Part shown: positions 1 to 9,482 of the stretch, in pieces
Layout of the letters: each line of letters opens with the position of its first letter
Numbering within the stretch: position 1 is the stretch's first letter
NCBI GenBank assembly: GCA_041396585.1
Contig: JAWKYG010000015.1
Span: 1-64,000 of the forward strand
Direction: 5' to 3'
DNA length: 64,000 nucleotides
DNA from: JAUIAI01 sp041396585
GTDB taxonomy: Bacteria > Pseudomonadota > Gammaproteobacteria > Burkholderiales > Burkholderiaceae_E
Notes under the pieces: model-generated
What the model saw: only the letters and a program-made list of their open reading frames with translations
The model's database searches: none
What the model was told of the DNA's origin: nothing
Made by a program: the position numbers and the translations under genes

Positions 1-1570
1 CCGCTCCCAGGCCGTGGCCACCGGTAGCACGATGTCGGCATAGGCGGCACTGGCATTGAGGAAGAAATCGGCATGGACATGAAACTCCAGCCTGCCCAGT
101 GCCTGGCGGGCCCGCTCGGGCTCGGGCTGAGACGCGAGCAGATTACCGCCGAAGCTGAACAACATGCGCACCGGGTACGGGCGGGACTCGAGGATCGCCG
201 TGTAGACATCACGCGCGCTCACCCAGCCCTGTGTCGGCGGCCCAAGTGGCAGGCGATCACGCCCAAGCGCCTGTTGCGCCCAGGGCTGGCCGAGCCAGGC
301 TGCGCCCGACAAATCGGCGAACTCCGCGGCCGAACCGGGAACATTGCCGCCACGGCCTCCGTAAGCGCCGGTCAGGCCGATCAGGATGCTGAGCGCTCGA
401 TCGGTCTGCGTGGCATCCGCGCTCTGGCCGGTGCCGTTCCACGTGAAATAGGCCACCGAAGATGCCTGCGCAAGGATCTGCGCGGCCTCGCGCAGTCGCT
501 CGCGGGGGACTCCGGTGATCGCCTCGACACGTTCCGGCGGACAGGCGCGCGCCTGCTCGGCAAACAGGGCGAACCCGCTGCGACAGCGCACCGGGCCGTC
601 GCGCGTGGTCACGGTTCGGTCTGAGTCCAGCACCAGCGAGGGCATCTGGCCGATCCAGGATCCGGGCGCCGGATCATAGGCATGCAGCCGGCCCTCAGCA
701 TCCTCGGCAAGCAGGCAGGCATCTGCGGCGGCGGCGACCGGTTCAGCAAGATCGCCATGGCGCAGCAGGCGGCCCGTGTCAAGCCGCACCAACATCGGGC
801 CGTTGGTCCAACGGCGCACGAAGCCTGCGTCGAAACCGCCGCCTTCGATCAGCAGATTGGCCAGCCCCAGCGCCAGGATACGGTCGGTGCCGGGGCGCAC
901 CGGCAGCCAGCAACTGTTGCCACGGGCCAGCGGCGTTCGCCGCGGATCGACGACGATGATCCGGGCACCGCGCCGCATGGCCTTACGGACCTCGCCGACA
1001 CGCGCAAGCCAGGTGTCGGCCGGATTCGTGCCCCAGAGCAAGACGCAATCGGTATGCGCGAAATCAGGCACACCAATATCGTGGCCAAAGGTGAAGCGGG
1101 TGGCGAAATCCTTGTGCCAGTTGCAGATCTCGGTGGCGTAGATCGTGTTCGGGCTTTGATAGGCGCGGATGACGCTCTACCCAGGCGATGCCGTCTGCCA
1201 TGTGCGCGCCGCTGGGCGTCGTGACACCGAACGCCACCTGCTGCGGACCGTGCTCATCGCGGATATGCGCCATCCGGGTGGCGATCGCCGCCAGCGCCTC
1301 GTCCCATCCGACCGCCTGCCAGCCCGGATCGGCATCCGTCTTGGGACGGGTTCGCATCAGGGGCCGGGTCAGCCGATCGGGATGATGGACCAATGCCGGT
1401 GCGGCCAGTCCCTTGGGGCAGAGGCGTTCGCCGGTGGGGTGTCCGGGCAACGGCTCGATGGCCAGCAAGTGCTGGCCATCGGTGAGCGCGATGCAACCGC
1501 AGCGCGAGCGGCACTGCGTGCAATAAGCCGGCACCCTTCGAATCGCGGGCGATGACGCGTTTGTCGTCAC
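1..1570 (-). CDS. Molybdopterin-dependent oxidoreductase, partial and frameshifted
   Basis: A prokaryotic molybdopterin oxidoreductase (bis-MGD, DMSO reductase superfamily) whose C-terminal part lies beyond the left edge. The N-terminus has a [4Fe-4S] motif CTQCRSRCG followed by a fourth cysteine in RLCPKG. Further in, LLWGTNPADTW and IIVVDPRRTPLA are typical of cofactor-binding segments, and ADIVLPVATAWE lies close to the edge. One base appears to be missing near 1172, because the frame changes after IAWVER and continues at YQSPNTIYATEI. The proposed GTG start overlaps the restored pobA stop (GTGA), suggesting translational coupling. The electron acceptor and substrate cannot be told from this part. 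Family is secure; function is unknown. Confidence 0.8.
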
Positions 1571-2746
1571 CGCCCGGTCTCCAGAGAAAGACAGACCGAC
1601 GTAGTTCTCGGCCAGCGACGCCAGCGCCGCATCGGACGAGAACAGGTACTCGAGATCGGTCTGCTGAAGCTTGCGGTCATAGTCGGACATATCCGGATAG
1701 ACATGCAGGAGCGAGGTCATCCACCACGAGGCGCTGCGCCTTCCAAATGCGCGCGAGCGCCTTTTGCAGTAGCCTTCAGCCCCCTGTCATCACCTGATGA
1801 TAGTGCTCAACCATCGCATGGTAGAGATAGTAAATGTCGAGCGGCACTGTTCAGACCGCGCGCCCGTCGGGGGCACGATGTGCGCCGCATCGCCCGCCAG
1901 GAAAAGGTTGCCATAGCGCATCGGCTCGGCCACGAAGCTGCGCAGGGGCGCAATGCTCTTTTCGATCGACGGTCCGGTCTCCATACGGCCGGCGACTTCG
2001 GTGGGCAGGCGGCGCCGGATCTCATCCCAGAAGGCCTCGTCCGACCAGTCCTCGACCGTATCTGTCAGCGGCACCTGAATATAGTAGCGGCTCAAGACAT
2101 GAGATCGCAGCGAGCACAACGCAAAGCCGCGCTCGTGCTTGGCATAAATCAGCTCATCGTTCACCGGCTTGGTGCGCGAGAGCACACCGAGCCAGCCAAA
2201 CGGATAGACCCGCTCGTACTCGCGCAGCACATCCTTGGGAATCGACTTGCGACTGACGCCATGAAAGCCGTCGGCGCCGATCACATAGTCGCAATCGATC
2301 CGCTCGACCTCATCGCCCATGCGATACGTGACATGGGGGTTGCTGCCGTTGAGGTCGTGAAGCACGACGTCTTCGACATCATGCAACACGACGCCGTTCA
2401 TGCGATCCCTCGCCTCATAGAGATCGCGGGTCAGTTCGGTCTGGCCGTAGACAACCACGGAGTTCCCGCCCGAATACTTGTGCAGGTCGACACGATCGAG
2501 CACGCCATCATGCGAGATGCAGAAACCCTCATGGATCTGCCCTTCGCGATCCATCCGCTCGCCGCACTGCGCCTCGCGCATCAGCTTGGCAAAGCCATGC
2601 TCCAGCACGCCGGCGCGAATCCGGCCAAGCACATAGGCCCGGCTGTGCTTCTCGAGTACCACGGTATCGATGCCCTTCAGATGCAGCAATTGCGAGAGCA
2701 TCAGCCCCGAGGGGCCGCCACCAATAATGCAAACCTGGGTTTTCAT
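1567..2746 (-). CDS. pobA: 4-hydroxybenzoate 3-monooxygenase (frameshifted)
   Basis: FAD- and NAD(P)H-dependent flavoprotein hydroxylase converting 4-hydroxybenzoate to protocatechuate. The start is the MKTQV methionine, which places the GxGxxG FAD motif (IIGGGPSGL) at residues 7-15. GRIRAGVLEHG, the DG motif CDYVIGADGFHGVSR and the second FAD motif FLAGDAAHIVPPTGA follow in one frame. The last quarter is split over several frames, with indels near 1848, 1835, 1790 and 1730: GLNSAA, DIYYLYHAMVEHYHQ, ARIWKAQR, then SWWMTSLLHVYPD and AENYVGL. All blocks are in PobA order and the total matches a protein of about 394 residues, so sequence error is more likely than decay. Divergent from pobR. Confidence 0.9.
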
Positions 2747-2874
2747 CGCGTTCTCCACCATATCGGGCTGCCTAAGACCAGGAAGCACCGTTTCCTTAGG
2801 AATGAATCGCTACATTAGCCAGGATTTCTTGGCCATAATTGACGATATCTCGCCACTTCTTGGACGTTTTTAAC
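2747..2874. promoter_or_regulatory. pobA-pobR divergent control region
   Basis: This 128-base AT-richer gap separates the divergent starts of pobA and the AraC-type regulator. In pob loci with this layout the regulator activates pobA from the shared intergenic region in response to 4-hydroxybenzoate. I infer that role from the arrangement only; no clear operator repeat was identified. Confidence 0.45.
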
Positions 2875-3743
2875 ATGCCGACAGCGCTTCCCCAGCGCCG
2901 GATCATTAACTATGCGCTGTTCGGCGAGACGGCCGATCCTCCAGACCCCGTTCACTGCGAGACGATCGAAGCCCGGGCACCACGTCATGGGCGGCGCTTG
3001 TCGAGCCACAGGCACCCCCGAATGCATCAGGTGGTGGTCCTGGCCAGTGGCCACGGTCGCACCGTCTCGACGGGCGCGACCTCGACCTCAATGCCCCTTG
3101 TCTGGTCAACGTGCCGGCGGGGGCGGTACATGGCTTCGATTTCTCCGGCGATGCCGCCGGCTGGGTGGTGACACTGGACGATGCCTTGTTGCAGCGCGGA
3201 CTTCCCGAGCAGGATTCGCTGATGCTGCAGCTCGGTTGCGCCGAAGTCCTCGACGCGGACGCTTCGCTGCTGCTGCTCACCCGCGCCATTCATGACGAGT
3301 TCCTCGCCGACGCCTACGGCCGTCAGGCGATCATGCGCGCGCAGGCCGGTCTGTTCCTGTGTCTGGTCGCCAGGGCGATGCCGCGCGCAAGGCGCAGAAC
3401 CCGCGATGTCGGTGGTGAACGGCACCTGAGACGCTTTTCGGATCTGATCGAGCGCAAGTGGCGCCAGCATCGGCCCATCGCCGAATACGCAGCCAGCATC
3501 GGCATCACGGTGCACCATCTCGGCCGCCTGACACGTGCGGCCAGCGGCCTGACACCATCGCAATGGCTACTCGAAAGAGTGGTCCGCGAAGCCCGACAGC
3601 ATCTGGCCTATACGGACTTACCGATCACCATGGTCGCCGAAAGACTGGGCTATGCCGATCCCGCCCATTTCAGCCGGATCTTCGCACGGGCAACAGGCAG
3701 CTCTCCGCGCGCATATCGCAAAGCCTTGCAGGAGAAGACCTGA
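2875..3743 (+). CDS. pobR: AraC-family transcriptional activator, PobR-like (frameshifted)
   Basis: Likely activator of pobA. The C-terminal 100 residues hold two helix-turn-helix units: IAEYAASIGITVHHLGRLTR, then ITMVAERLGYADPAHFSRIF followed by GSSPRAYRK, the classic AraC/XylS signature. The N-terminal sensing domain begins MPTALPQRRIINYALFGE and includes HRHPRMHQVVVLASGHG and, after a frame change near 3060, LVNVPAGAVHGFDFSGD, a cupin-like pattern. One indel explains the break. The divergent position opposite pobA, as in Pseudomonas and Azotobacter pob loci, supports the assignment. The start at 2875 fits the usual N-terminus; an in-frame ATG at 2839 is the alternative. Confidence 0.82.
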
Positions 3744-3820
3744 CCCCTGGCGCGCGGCTCCTTCATTTGCCCCGGGTGCGCCTGCCGCGCGATGCCGCGG
3801 CCAGAAGCCCAGGCCTCGCA

Positions 3821-5209
3821 TCAATGATCGTCAGTGTTCGAATCCGCGCCGCCGGCAAGTTCTTCCAGCTTGCGGTACAGGCTCGACAGGCCAATACCGA
3901 GCTGCGCGGCCGCCCGCCGTCGGTCGCCACCACAATCTGCCAAGGCGGCCGTGATGATCTCCGCCTCATGGCGACGCATCCGCTCGCGCAATGATCCCTG
4001 CCCCCGGCTCGCGCTTGCGTGCGTGAGCCGATGGCGACTCACCCGAGTGATCTCGGGGGGGAGATCGGCAAGCGTGATCCGCTCGCCGTCGGCCATGACA
4101 TGAGCGCGCAGGATCGCATTCTCGAACTCCCTGACATTGCCCGGCCAGTCATAAGTCAGCAAGGCTTCTTCCGCCGTTGGATCGATATCAACGGCCGCCA
4201 ACCCACCTTCATTGCGCACTACGCGCGCCAGCATGTAGCGGATCAGGCGCGGCATGTCCGCGCCCCTTTCGCGCAAGGGCGGCAACTCCACCCGGAACAC
4301 GCTCAGCCGAAAAAGCAAGTCCTCGCGAAAGCGGCCTTGCGAGACCATGGCGGAAAGATCACGGTTGGTCGCAGCCACGATGCGCACGTCCACCTTGCGG
4401 GCCTGTTCGCTACCGATCGGTCGCACCGATTTCTCTTCGATCACATGGAGCAATTTGGTCTGCATCGTCATCGGCAGATCACCAATCTCGTCCAGGAACA
4501 GGGTGCCCCGGTCAGCCTCGACGAAGAGCCCGCGACGAGTCTTGTCTGCGCCGGTGAAGGCACCCCGGACATGCCCGAACAACTCGCTCTCAATCAGTGT
4601 TTCGGGAATCGCACTGCAGTTCACGGCGACAAACGGACCGCGTGCATGACCACTTGCCTCATGAATCTGGCGCGCAGTAACACCCTTTCCGGTGCCGCTT
4701 TCGCCGGTGATCAGCACGGTCCCGGACGACGGCGCGACCTTGTCCAGCAAACGCTGTACGAGACGCATGGACTCGGACTCGAAGCGAAAGCCACCGTGGC
4801 TGGCGACTGATTTGCGCAACGCCTTGTTCTCTGCCTGCAGACCACGAATCGATGCGATCTGCTGCAGTCGATGCAGTAGTTCGGCCCGGCGCACCGGCTT
4901 CACGATGAAATCAGCCGCCCCCGCACGCAGTGCCTCGACCGCGACTTCGAGAGATCCGTACGCCGTCAGGATGACGAAGGCAGTCTCGCAGCCTTCCTCG
5001 AGCGCCTTTCGCATCAGCTCGATCCCGTTGCCGTCCCCGAGTTTGAGATCACAGAGCGCGACATCGAAATCGCCGGCCGCCAGGCGGCGGCCCCCCTCGA
5101 GCGCACTGCCCGCTTGCTCGACCCGATGACCCGCTTCACTGAGAAGTCTGGCCACGATGGTGCGCAGTGCCTGTTCGTCATCGATCACCAGGACCCGTAG
5201 CGCGATCAT
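3821..5209 (-). CDS. Sigma-54-dependent response regulator, NtrC family
   Basis: Three-domain two-component activator of 462 residues. The receiver (1-115) starts LRVLVIDDEQAL, with phosphoacceptor Asp in ALCDLKLGDG and Lys in FIVKPV. The AAA+ domain (about 130-360) has Walker A GESGTGKG, the sigma-54 contact loop GAFTGA and Walker B LFLDEIGDLP. A Fis-type helix-turn-helix ends the protein (RRRAAAQLGIGLSSLYRKLE). The start is the ATG in the ATGA overlap with the kinase stop. An intact GAFTGA loop means it should act with RpoN. It is cotranscribed with the kinase and probably the heme protein 6704-7300. The target is unknown. Confidence 0.92.
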   Translation of the reverse strand: MIALRVLVIDDEQALRTIVARLLSEAGHRVEQAGSALEGGRRLAAGDFDVALCDLKLGDGNGIELMRKALEEGCETAFVILTAYGSLEVAVEALRAGAADFIVKPVRRAELLHRLQQIASIRGLQAENKALRKSVASHGGFRFESESMRLVQRLLDKVAPSSGTVLITGESGTGKGVTARQIHEASGHARGPFVAVNCSAIPETLIESELFGHVRGAFTGADKTRRGLFVEADRGTLFLDEIGDLPMTMQTKLLHVIEEKSVRPIGSEQARKVDVRIVAATNRDLSAMVSQGRFREDLLFRLSVFRVELPPLRERGADMPRLIRYMLARVVRNEGGLAAVDIDPTAEEALLTYDWPGNVREFENAILRAHVMADGERITLADLPPEITRVSRHRLTHASASRGQGSLRERMRRHEAEIITAALADCGGDRRRAAAQLGIGLSSLYRKLEELAGGADSNTDDH

Positions 5210-6683
5210 GTGGCCGTCCCGCGACCGGAGATGCTCTCGTAGCCGCCGTCGATGCACAGCTCCACCGTAAAGCATGCGCCACCGGTGCACGCCGGCTCGA
5301 ACTCTATGCAACCGCCGTGCGCCGCCATCAGGCGTCGACAAAGGTACAGACCGATCCCCGTGCCGCCACGTTCACCCTTGGTCGTGAAGAACTCGTCGAA
5401 GGCACGTTGTGCAACCTCTTCGGTCATACCAGGGCCGTCGTCACGGACCCAGAAGCGAACCATGCCGTAGCGAAGCTGCGAACCCACCTCGATCGTGCCA
5501 CGACCCTCATTGAGCGATGAGATCGCATCTGCGGCATTGATGATCAGGTTCATCAGGGTCTGAACGACGTGATCGGCCACAGCATGTGCGGCTGGCAGAT
5601 CCGGCGCCAGATCGAGCCGTAGATCGATCCTTCGCATGCGTGGGTCGTAGGCCAGAAACCTGCAGGTGCTTCGAACGATTTCATTGAGGTCCACCGGGCC
5701 CGCGTCGGCCTGACGAGGCGTCGCGAAATCGCCCAACTGGCGCGTGATCGAAGCGATCCGGGCCGTCTGTTCGATGATCATCGCCGCCTCGAGCGAGTGA
5801 ACCGCACCGTCGGACCGATCCGCGTCCAAGCGGGACTGAAGTGACTCAGCGGCTGCCTGGATGGCCGCAATCGGATTGTTGATCTCGTGCGCCACGCCGC
5901 CCGCGATTCCGCCGATCGTCGCCATCTTCTCCCGATGAAACTGGTTCTGCCGTGACAACTCCAGGCGCAGCTCGCGCTCGGCAAGGCCACGCTGCATATC
6001 GTTCACCGCATGGGTCAGCGAACCGATCTCATCGCCTCGTTCGATCTCCAATGGCCTGCCGCGATAGCCATCGATGATCGCCCGCGCCCGACGCTCTAGC
6101 CTGACGATATCGCGCGGAGTCAGGTCAGAAAGATTGCGATCATGGTGCCAAAGGCCAGGATCGCGCCGCCCCCCATTGTCACGACAATCCGGCGCATGCC
6201 ATCGTAGGCGGACAGGTAGTTGCCCCGGTAGGCGTTCTTGCGTGTGCGAAGTTCGCGCGCAATCATATCGAGCTCGGCAACCAGAACATGCACACTGCTG
6301 CGCAGTTCGATCAGTATGGCTCGCTCGGGCTGCGCCCCGAGCTCCCGCGTCTTCGAACGCAACCGGGAGATTGCGCCAGCGAGCACCGGAAACGCGCTCA
6401 CCAGATTCTGCAAACCCGTCTGAATTGCCTCCGAGTCAAGCATCAGGGTTTCCATGGGCAGGTTCTCGCGCCTGCTGAAGTAGGCATCATTGATATGCAG
6501 AATCGCGTGAGCGACCGATGTATTGACCTTGGTCATCGACTCTTCGATTCCATACAGTCGCTCCATATCGTCAACGGCGGCCTGCAGGCGGTCGTGCTGC
6601 TGATCGAGCAACGCATAGGTGAAGACGCTGAACACCACCAGCACGAGGAATCCGAACAGGCCCTTCGCTTGCAACGAAAACAT
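5206..6683 (-). CDS. Membrane sensor histidine kinase (frameshifted between TM2 and HAMP)
   Basis: Partner of the adjacent NtrC-type regulator. The N-terminal part has one membrane segment (about residues 8-27), a periplasmic region of about 130 residues and a second membrane segment ending MIAIFL. A frame change near 6117 leads into PRDIVRLERRAR, a HAMP-like linker (DEIGSLTHAVNDM), the phosphoacceptor helix GGVAHEINNPIAAIQ and a complete HATPase domain: NLIINAADAI, RDDGPGM and GGTGIGLYLCRR. The break lies exactly where the halves should join and is probably an indel. The gene starts 20 bases after the DUF3365 protein and overlaps the regulator by four bases. Confidence 0.88.
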
Positions 6684-6703
6684 CGCGAACCCACCCGATG
6701 GAC

Positions 6704-7300
6704 TCAGCGCGCAGCCAAAGGCCGTTTGATGGTCACCGCGCCGCGCACGTCACCAACCCGATAATCGACCGCACGGTCGTGCGGGTACTCGGTTGCGAGC
6801 TGTGCCTTGATCGCATCTGATCGCGTCTCATCGGGCCCGTGACATGCCAGGCAGATCTCGGCGACAGGCAGCGCCTTCATGTAGCGAAAGTACTTACCCG
6901 CCGGCTCATCGACGACCTCGGCGAACTCGAGCCCAGCCGCTGGCTCGCCGTTGGCGGCGCGCAAATCGAAGTTCGCCAGGACCTGTTGTTCCCAGGGATC
7001 CGGCATTGCGAGCGTCGGATTGCGCGGCCGCAGGCTCACCCGGGACACACGCCAGCCGGTCTGACGGGCCAGATTCGAACTAAGTTCGGGAACACTGTAC
7101 CGACACACGACGACCGCGCGCAGGGGTCCGCTGAACTCAAATGCGCGCTTCAGTTCGCCACCGATCTGTGCCACCAGCGCGCCAGCCACCTCGCGTGCCT
7201 CCCGCGTCATCGTCTGTATCGGCGGGGTCGGTGTCGCCGCTTGCACACAAGCATTGGCAGCGGCCAGTGACAGGCCGAACCATGAGAATTTCTTGATCAT
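6704..7300 (-). CDS. Exported DUF3365 (Tll0287-like) c-type heme protein
   Basis: Predicted periplasmic protein of 198 residues. The chosen ATG gives a signal peptide (MIKKFSWFGLSLAAANACVQAA) that a longer start would bury. The body matches the DUF3365/Tll0287-like domain: NPTLAMPDPWEQQVL, KYFRYMKALPV and the covalent heme site CLACHG near residue 145, then VGDVRGAVTIKRPL. In many bacteria this domain is the sensory part of kinases and cyclases; here it is a separate gene 20 bases before a kinase. I infer it is the redox or gas-sensing partner of that two-component system, which is not proven. Confidence 0.82.
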   Translation of the reverse strand: MIKKFSWFGLSLAAANACVQAATPTPPIQTMTREAREVAGALVAQIGGELKRAFEFSGPLRAVVVCRYSVPELSSNLARQTGWRVSRVSLRPRNPTLAMPDPWEQQVLANFDLRAANGEPAAGLEFAEVVDEPAGKYFRYMKALPVAEICLACHGPDETRSDAIKAQLATEYPHDRAVDYRVGDVRGAVTIKRPLAAR

Positions 7301-7548
7301 GTCTCTCCTCGACCAGATAACCGGAGGCCTCGAAAGTACCCGCCGTCCCAGGCTGCGCCCTGATCTCGCGCCAGCGCTGGTCGCCTGGGATGGGGCCGGA
7401 TAAGCGCAGAGCCCAATAGACCCGTCAGACCTGCGCCGCAACCGATCGCCGCGAGCCAGGTGATCGCACAGTGATCTGCGTAGCAAGGCCCGCGCCATGC
7501 ACCCCTGCGGATGGGATCGCGCATGCCAGCCGCGGCCCCTGGACGGCC
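7301..7548. other. Intergenic stretch, no convincing gene
   Basis: The 248 bases hold only one short minus-strand frame (7297-7524) with a hydrophobic run (ITWLAAIGCGAGLTGLLG) but no recognisable family and no good ribosome site. It may be a small membrane protein or the upstream region of the DUF3365 gene. No clear promoter was seen. Confidence 0.3.
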
Positions 7549-8096
7549 TCAGGGCACGACGCGGTCGATGACCACCTCAACCCCGGACGCCGCTTTATGA
7601 ACCTCGGCGCTCTGGCTTTCGAGATCGCCCGCCTGACGACGGGCATAGCCAGTGCGCGCGATCCGGGCTCCGACGAGGATCGAATCCTGTGCGCTGAGCG
7701 GTACGCCAGGGTCGAGCGATGCCGCGTCATCGAGAAAGAAGGTGGTGGGCAGTTCACGCACGGTTCGCCGCAACACGGCAATCGGCATCGCGCGTCCGGC
7801 GCCGGGAGCACGTGCGATGATGAAGACCGAGTCGTCCGGCCGGGTCAAATGCCCCAATGCCGGGTCCAATCGCACAACGCCGCTCACGCCTGGCGACGCC
7901 GGGCATCCAGCGCGTCTTGCTCGATCGCGGTGACCGCGGCCGCGTCAGGGCACTGCCGGCCCGGGCAATCGACAACGAAGATCGGCTCGACCTGCGCAAA
8001 CGCGGGGCGGGCAAGCAGCAATGCCAGGATCGCGGTCGCGCAGCATGCGGCCGCCAACCGGATCATGGCGGTGGAAATGGCCAGGAAGAACGTCAT
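7549..8096 (-). CDS. Exported protein with a CcmI/CycH C-terminal (Ig-like) domain, frameshifted
   Basis: Two frames joined near 7890. The first (from ATG 8096) begins with a clear signal peptide (hydrophobic LAAACCATAILALLLARPAFA) and continues VEPIFVVDCPGRQCPD to a stop. The second (7549-7887) is SGVVRLDPALGHL, DDSVFIIARAPGAGRAMPIA, VRELPTTFFLDD, VGARIARTGYARRQ, SGDLE-like and VEVVIDRVV, the pattern of the C-terminal domain of cytochrome c biogenesis protein CcmI/CycH. A GTGA stop-start overlap means two coupled genes are also possible. I favour one secreted protein because the domain is periplasmic in CcmI and the second frame has no export signal. No other ccm gene is nearby. Confidence 0.6.
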
Positions 8097-8136
8097 GATG
8101 ACTTCTCGACAGTAAGCGGCTGGCGACGGCATCAGA

Positions 8137-9273
8137 TCAGACTGCGAAGCGCCCCGGCGAGATCGAGGCCGGGTCCAGCCCCTGTTCGCGAATGTCATCG
8201 GGCATCGGGCGGCCGCCTATCAGACTCGCCACCAGGCGGGCCACGGCCGGAGAGCTTTGCACGCCATAGCCGCCCTGCCCGGCCAGCCAGAAGAATCCGG
8301 GCACACGCTCGGAGAAGCCGATCACCGGCGACTTGTCGGCCACGAAACACCGCAGACCCGCCCACTTGTTCTCGATGCGCCGGATGTCCAAGTCGAACGC
8401 CCGCTGGACGCGATCGATGCAGATCGCGATGTCCATCTCATCGGCTTGGGCGTCGGCCGGCGCTTGCGGATCTTCATTGGCCGGCGAGATCAGCAGGCGT
8501 CCGGCATCAGGCTTCATGTAGAAGCTCTCATCGATGTCCACCGCCATCGGCAGCGTGTCGGTTCTCATCCCATCGGGCGCGGCGACGATCAGCGCTGTGC
8601 GCCGCTTGGGCACCAGGCCGATCACCTCGGCACCGGCCATCTGCCCCACCTGTTCCGCCCAGGCGCCGGCCGCATTCACCACGACCGGCGCGCTGAACAG
8701 CCCCGCTTCGGTATGCGCGAGCCAGCGGCCTGCGGCGTGTTCGAGGCTATCCACCCGCGCGCGGGTCAGCAGCCGCCCGCCGCGCTGACGCATCAGCCGC
8801 AGATAGCCCTGATGAAGGGCCGCGACATCGATATCGCTGCCGCTGGTGTCCGACAATCCGGCGGCAGCGTAGCCCGATCTCAGCAATGGCAGCCGGCGCA
8901 TGACCTCGTCGCCGTCGATTCGTGCAATCGGCGCACGCTCGGCGGCGTGCTCGGCGAAGTGGTCATCGAGATGTGCGAGTTGATCCTCGCGGGCGATGAA
9001 CAAGACCTCTCGCGCACACAGCAGCGGCACCTCCGTGAAACCGGCCGGCGGGGCACCGAGGAAGCCCCCGGAGGCGCGCGTAAGCGAGCGAATCGGTGCC
9101 GGCCCGTAGGTGGGCAGATAGACCGCGGCCGAGCGGCCGGTCGAGTGATAGCCGGGCTGCTCCTCTGCTTCGAGCAGCAAGACGGTGAAACTCGCCGCCA
9201 GCTCGGCCGCAGCCGACGCACCGGCGATCCCGGCTCCGATCACGATCACATCCACATGCACCGCTTCCGACAT
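8137..9273 (-). CDS. FAD-dependent oxidoreductase, DAO family
   Basis: A 378-residue flavoprotein with the N-terminal dinucleotide motif VIGAGIAGASAAAEL at residues 10-24, the STGRSAAVYLP segment typical of glycine/D-amino-acid oxidase-like proteins, VVVNAAGAWAEQVG in the middle and a C-terminal WAGLRCFVADKSPVIG plus FFWLAGQGGYGVQSSPA that closes the FAD site. Start chosen at MSEAVHVDV, five residues before the FAD strand. Members oxidise amino acids, sarcosine or 2-hydroxy acids; the substrate here is not identifiable. It is upstream and on the same strand as the CcmI-domain protein (40-base gap). Confidence 0.82.
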   Translation of the reverse strand: MSEAVHVDVIVIGAGIAGASAAAELAASFTVLLLEAEEQPGYHSTGRSAAVYLPTYGPAPIRSLTRASGGFLGAPPAGFTEVPLLCAREVLFIAREDQLAHLDDHFAEHAAERAPIARIDGDEVMRRLPLLRSGYAAAGLSDTSGSDIDVAALHQGYLRLMRQRGGRLLTRARVDSLEHAAGRWLAHTEAGLFSAPVVVNAAGAWAEQVGQMAGAEVIGLVPKRRTALIVAAPDGMRTDTLPMAVDIDESFYMKPDAGRLLISPANEDPQAPADAQADEMDIAICIDRVQRAFDLDIRRIENKWAGLRCFVADKSPVIGFSERVPGFFWLAGQGGYGVQSSPAVARLVASLIGGRPMPDDIREQGLDPASISPGRFAV

Positions 9274-9482
9274 TGAAACGTCTCCTCGAGATCGCGCCTG
9301 CGACCGTGAATCGAATGCCCGGGCAAACCTGGTGTCCCACGCAATCTCCACAGATAGCCGGCACCTGCTGAGACGATTGGCCGGGCAGCAGGTGGTCCCG
9401 CCATGTGCTGCCAGATCCACCAGGACGCTGCACCGGCGCTGGCGCTGGCGATGGTACATTGCGCGCTCAGAAGGAGACCTTG

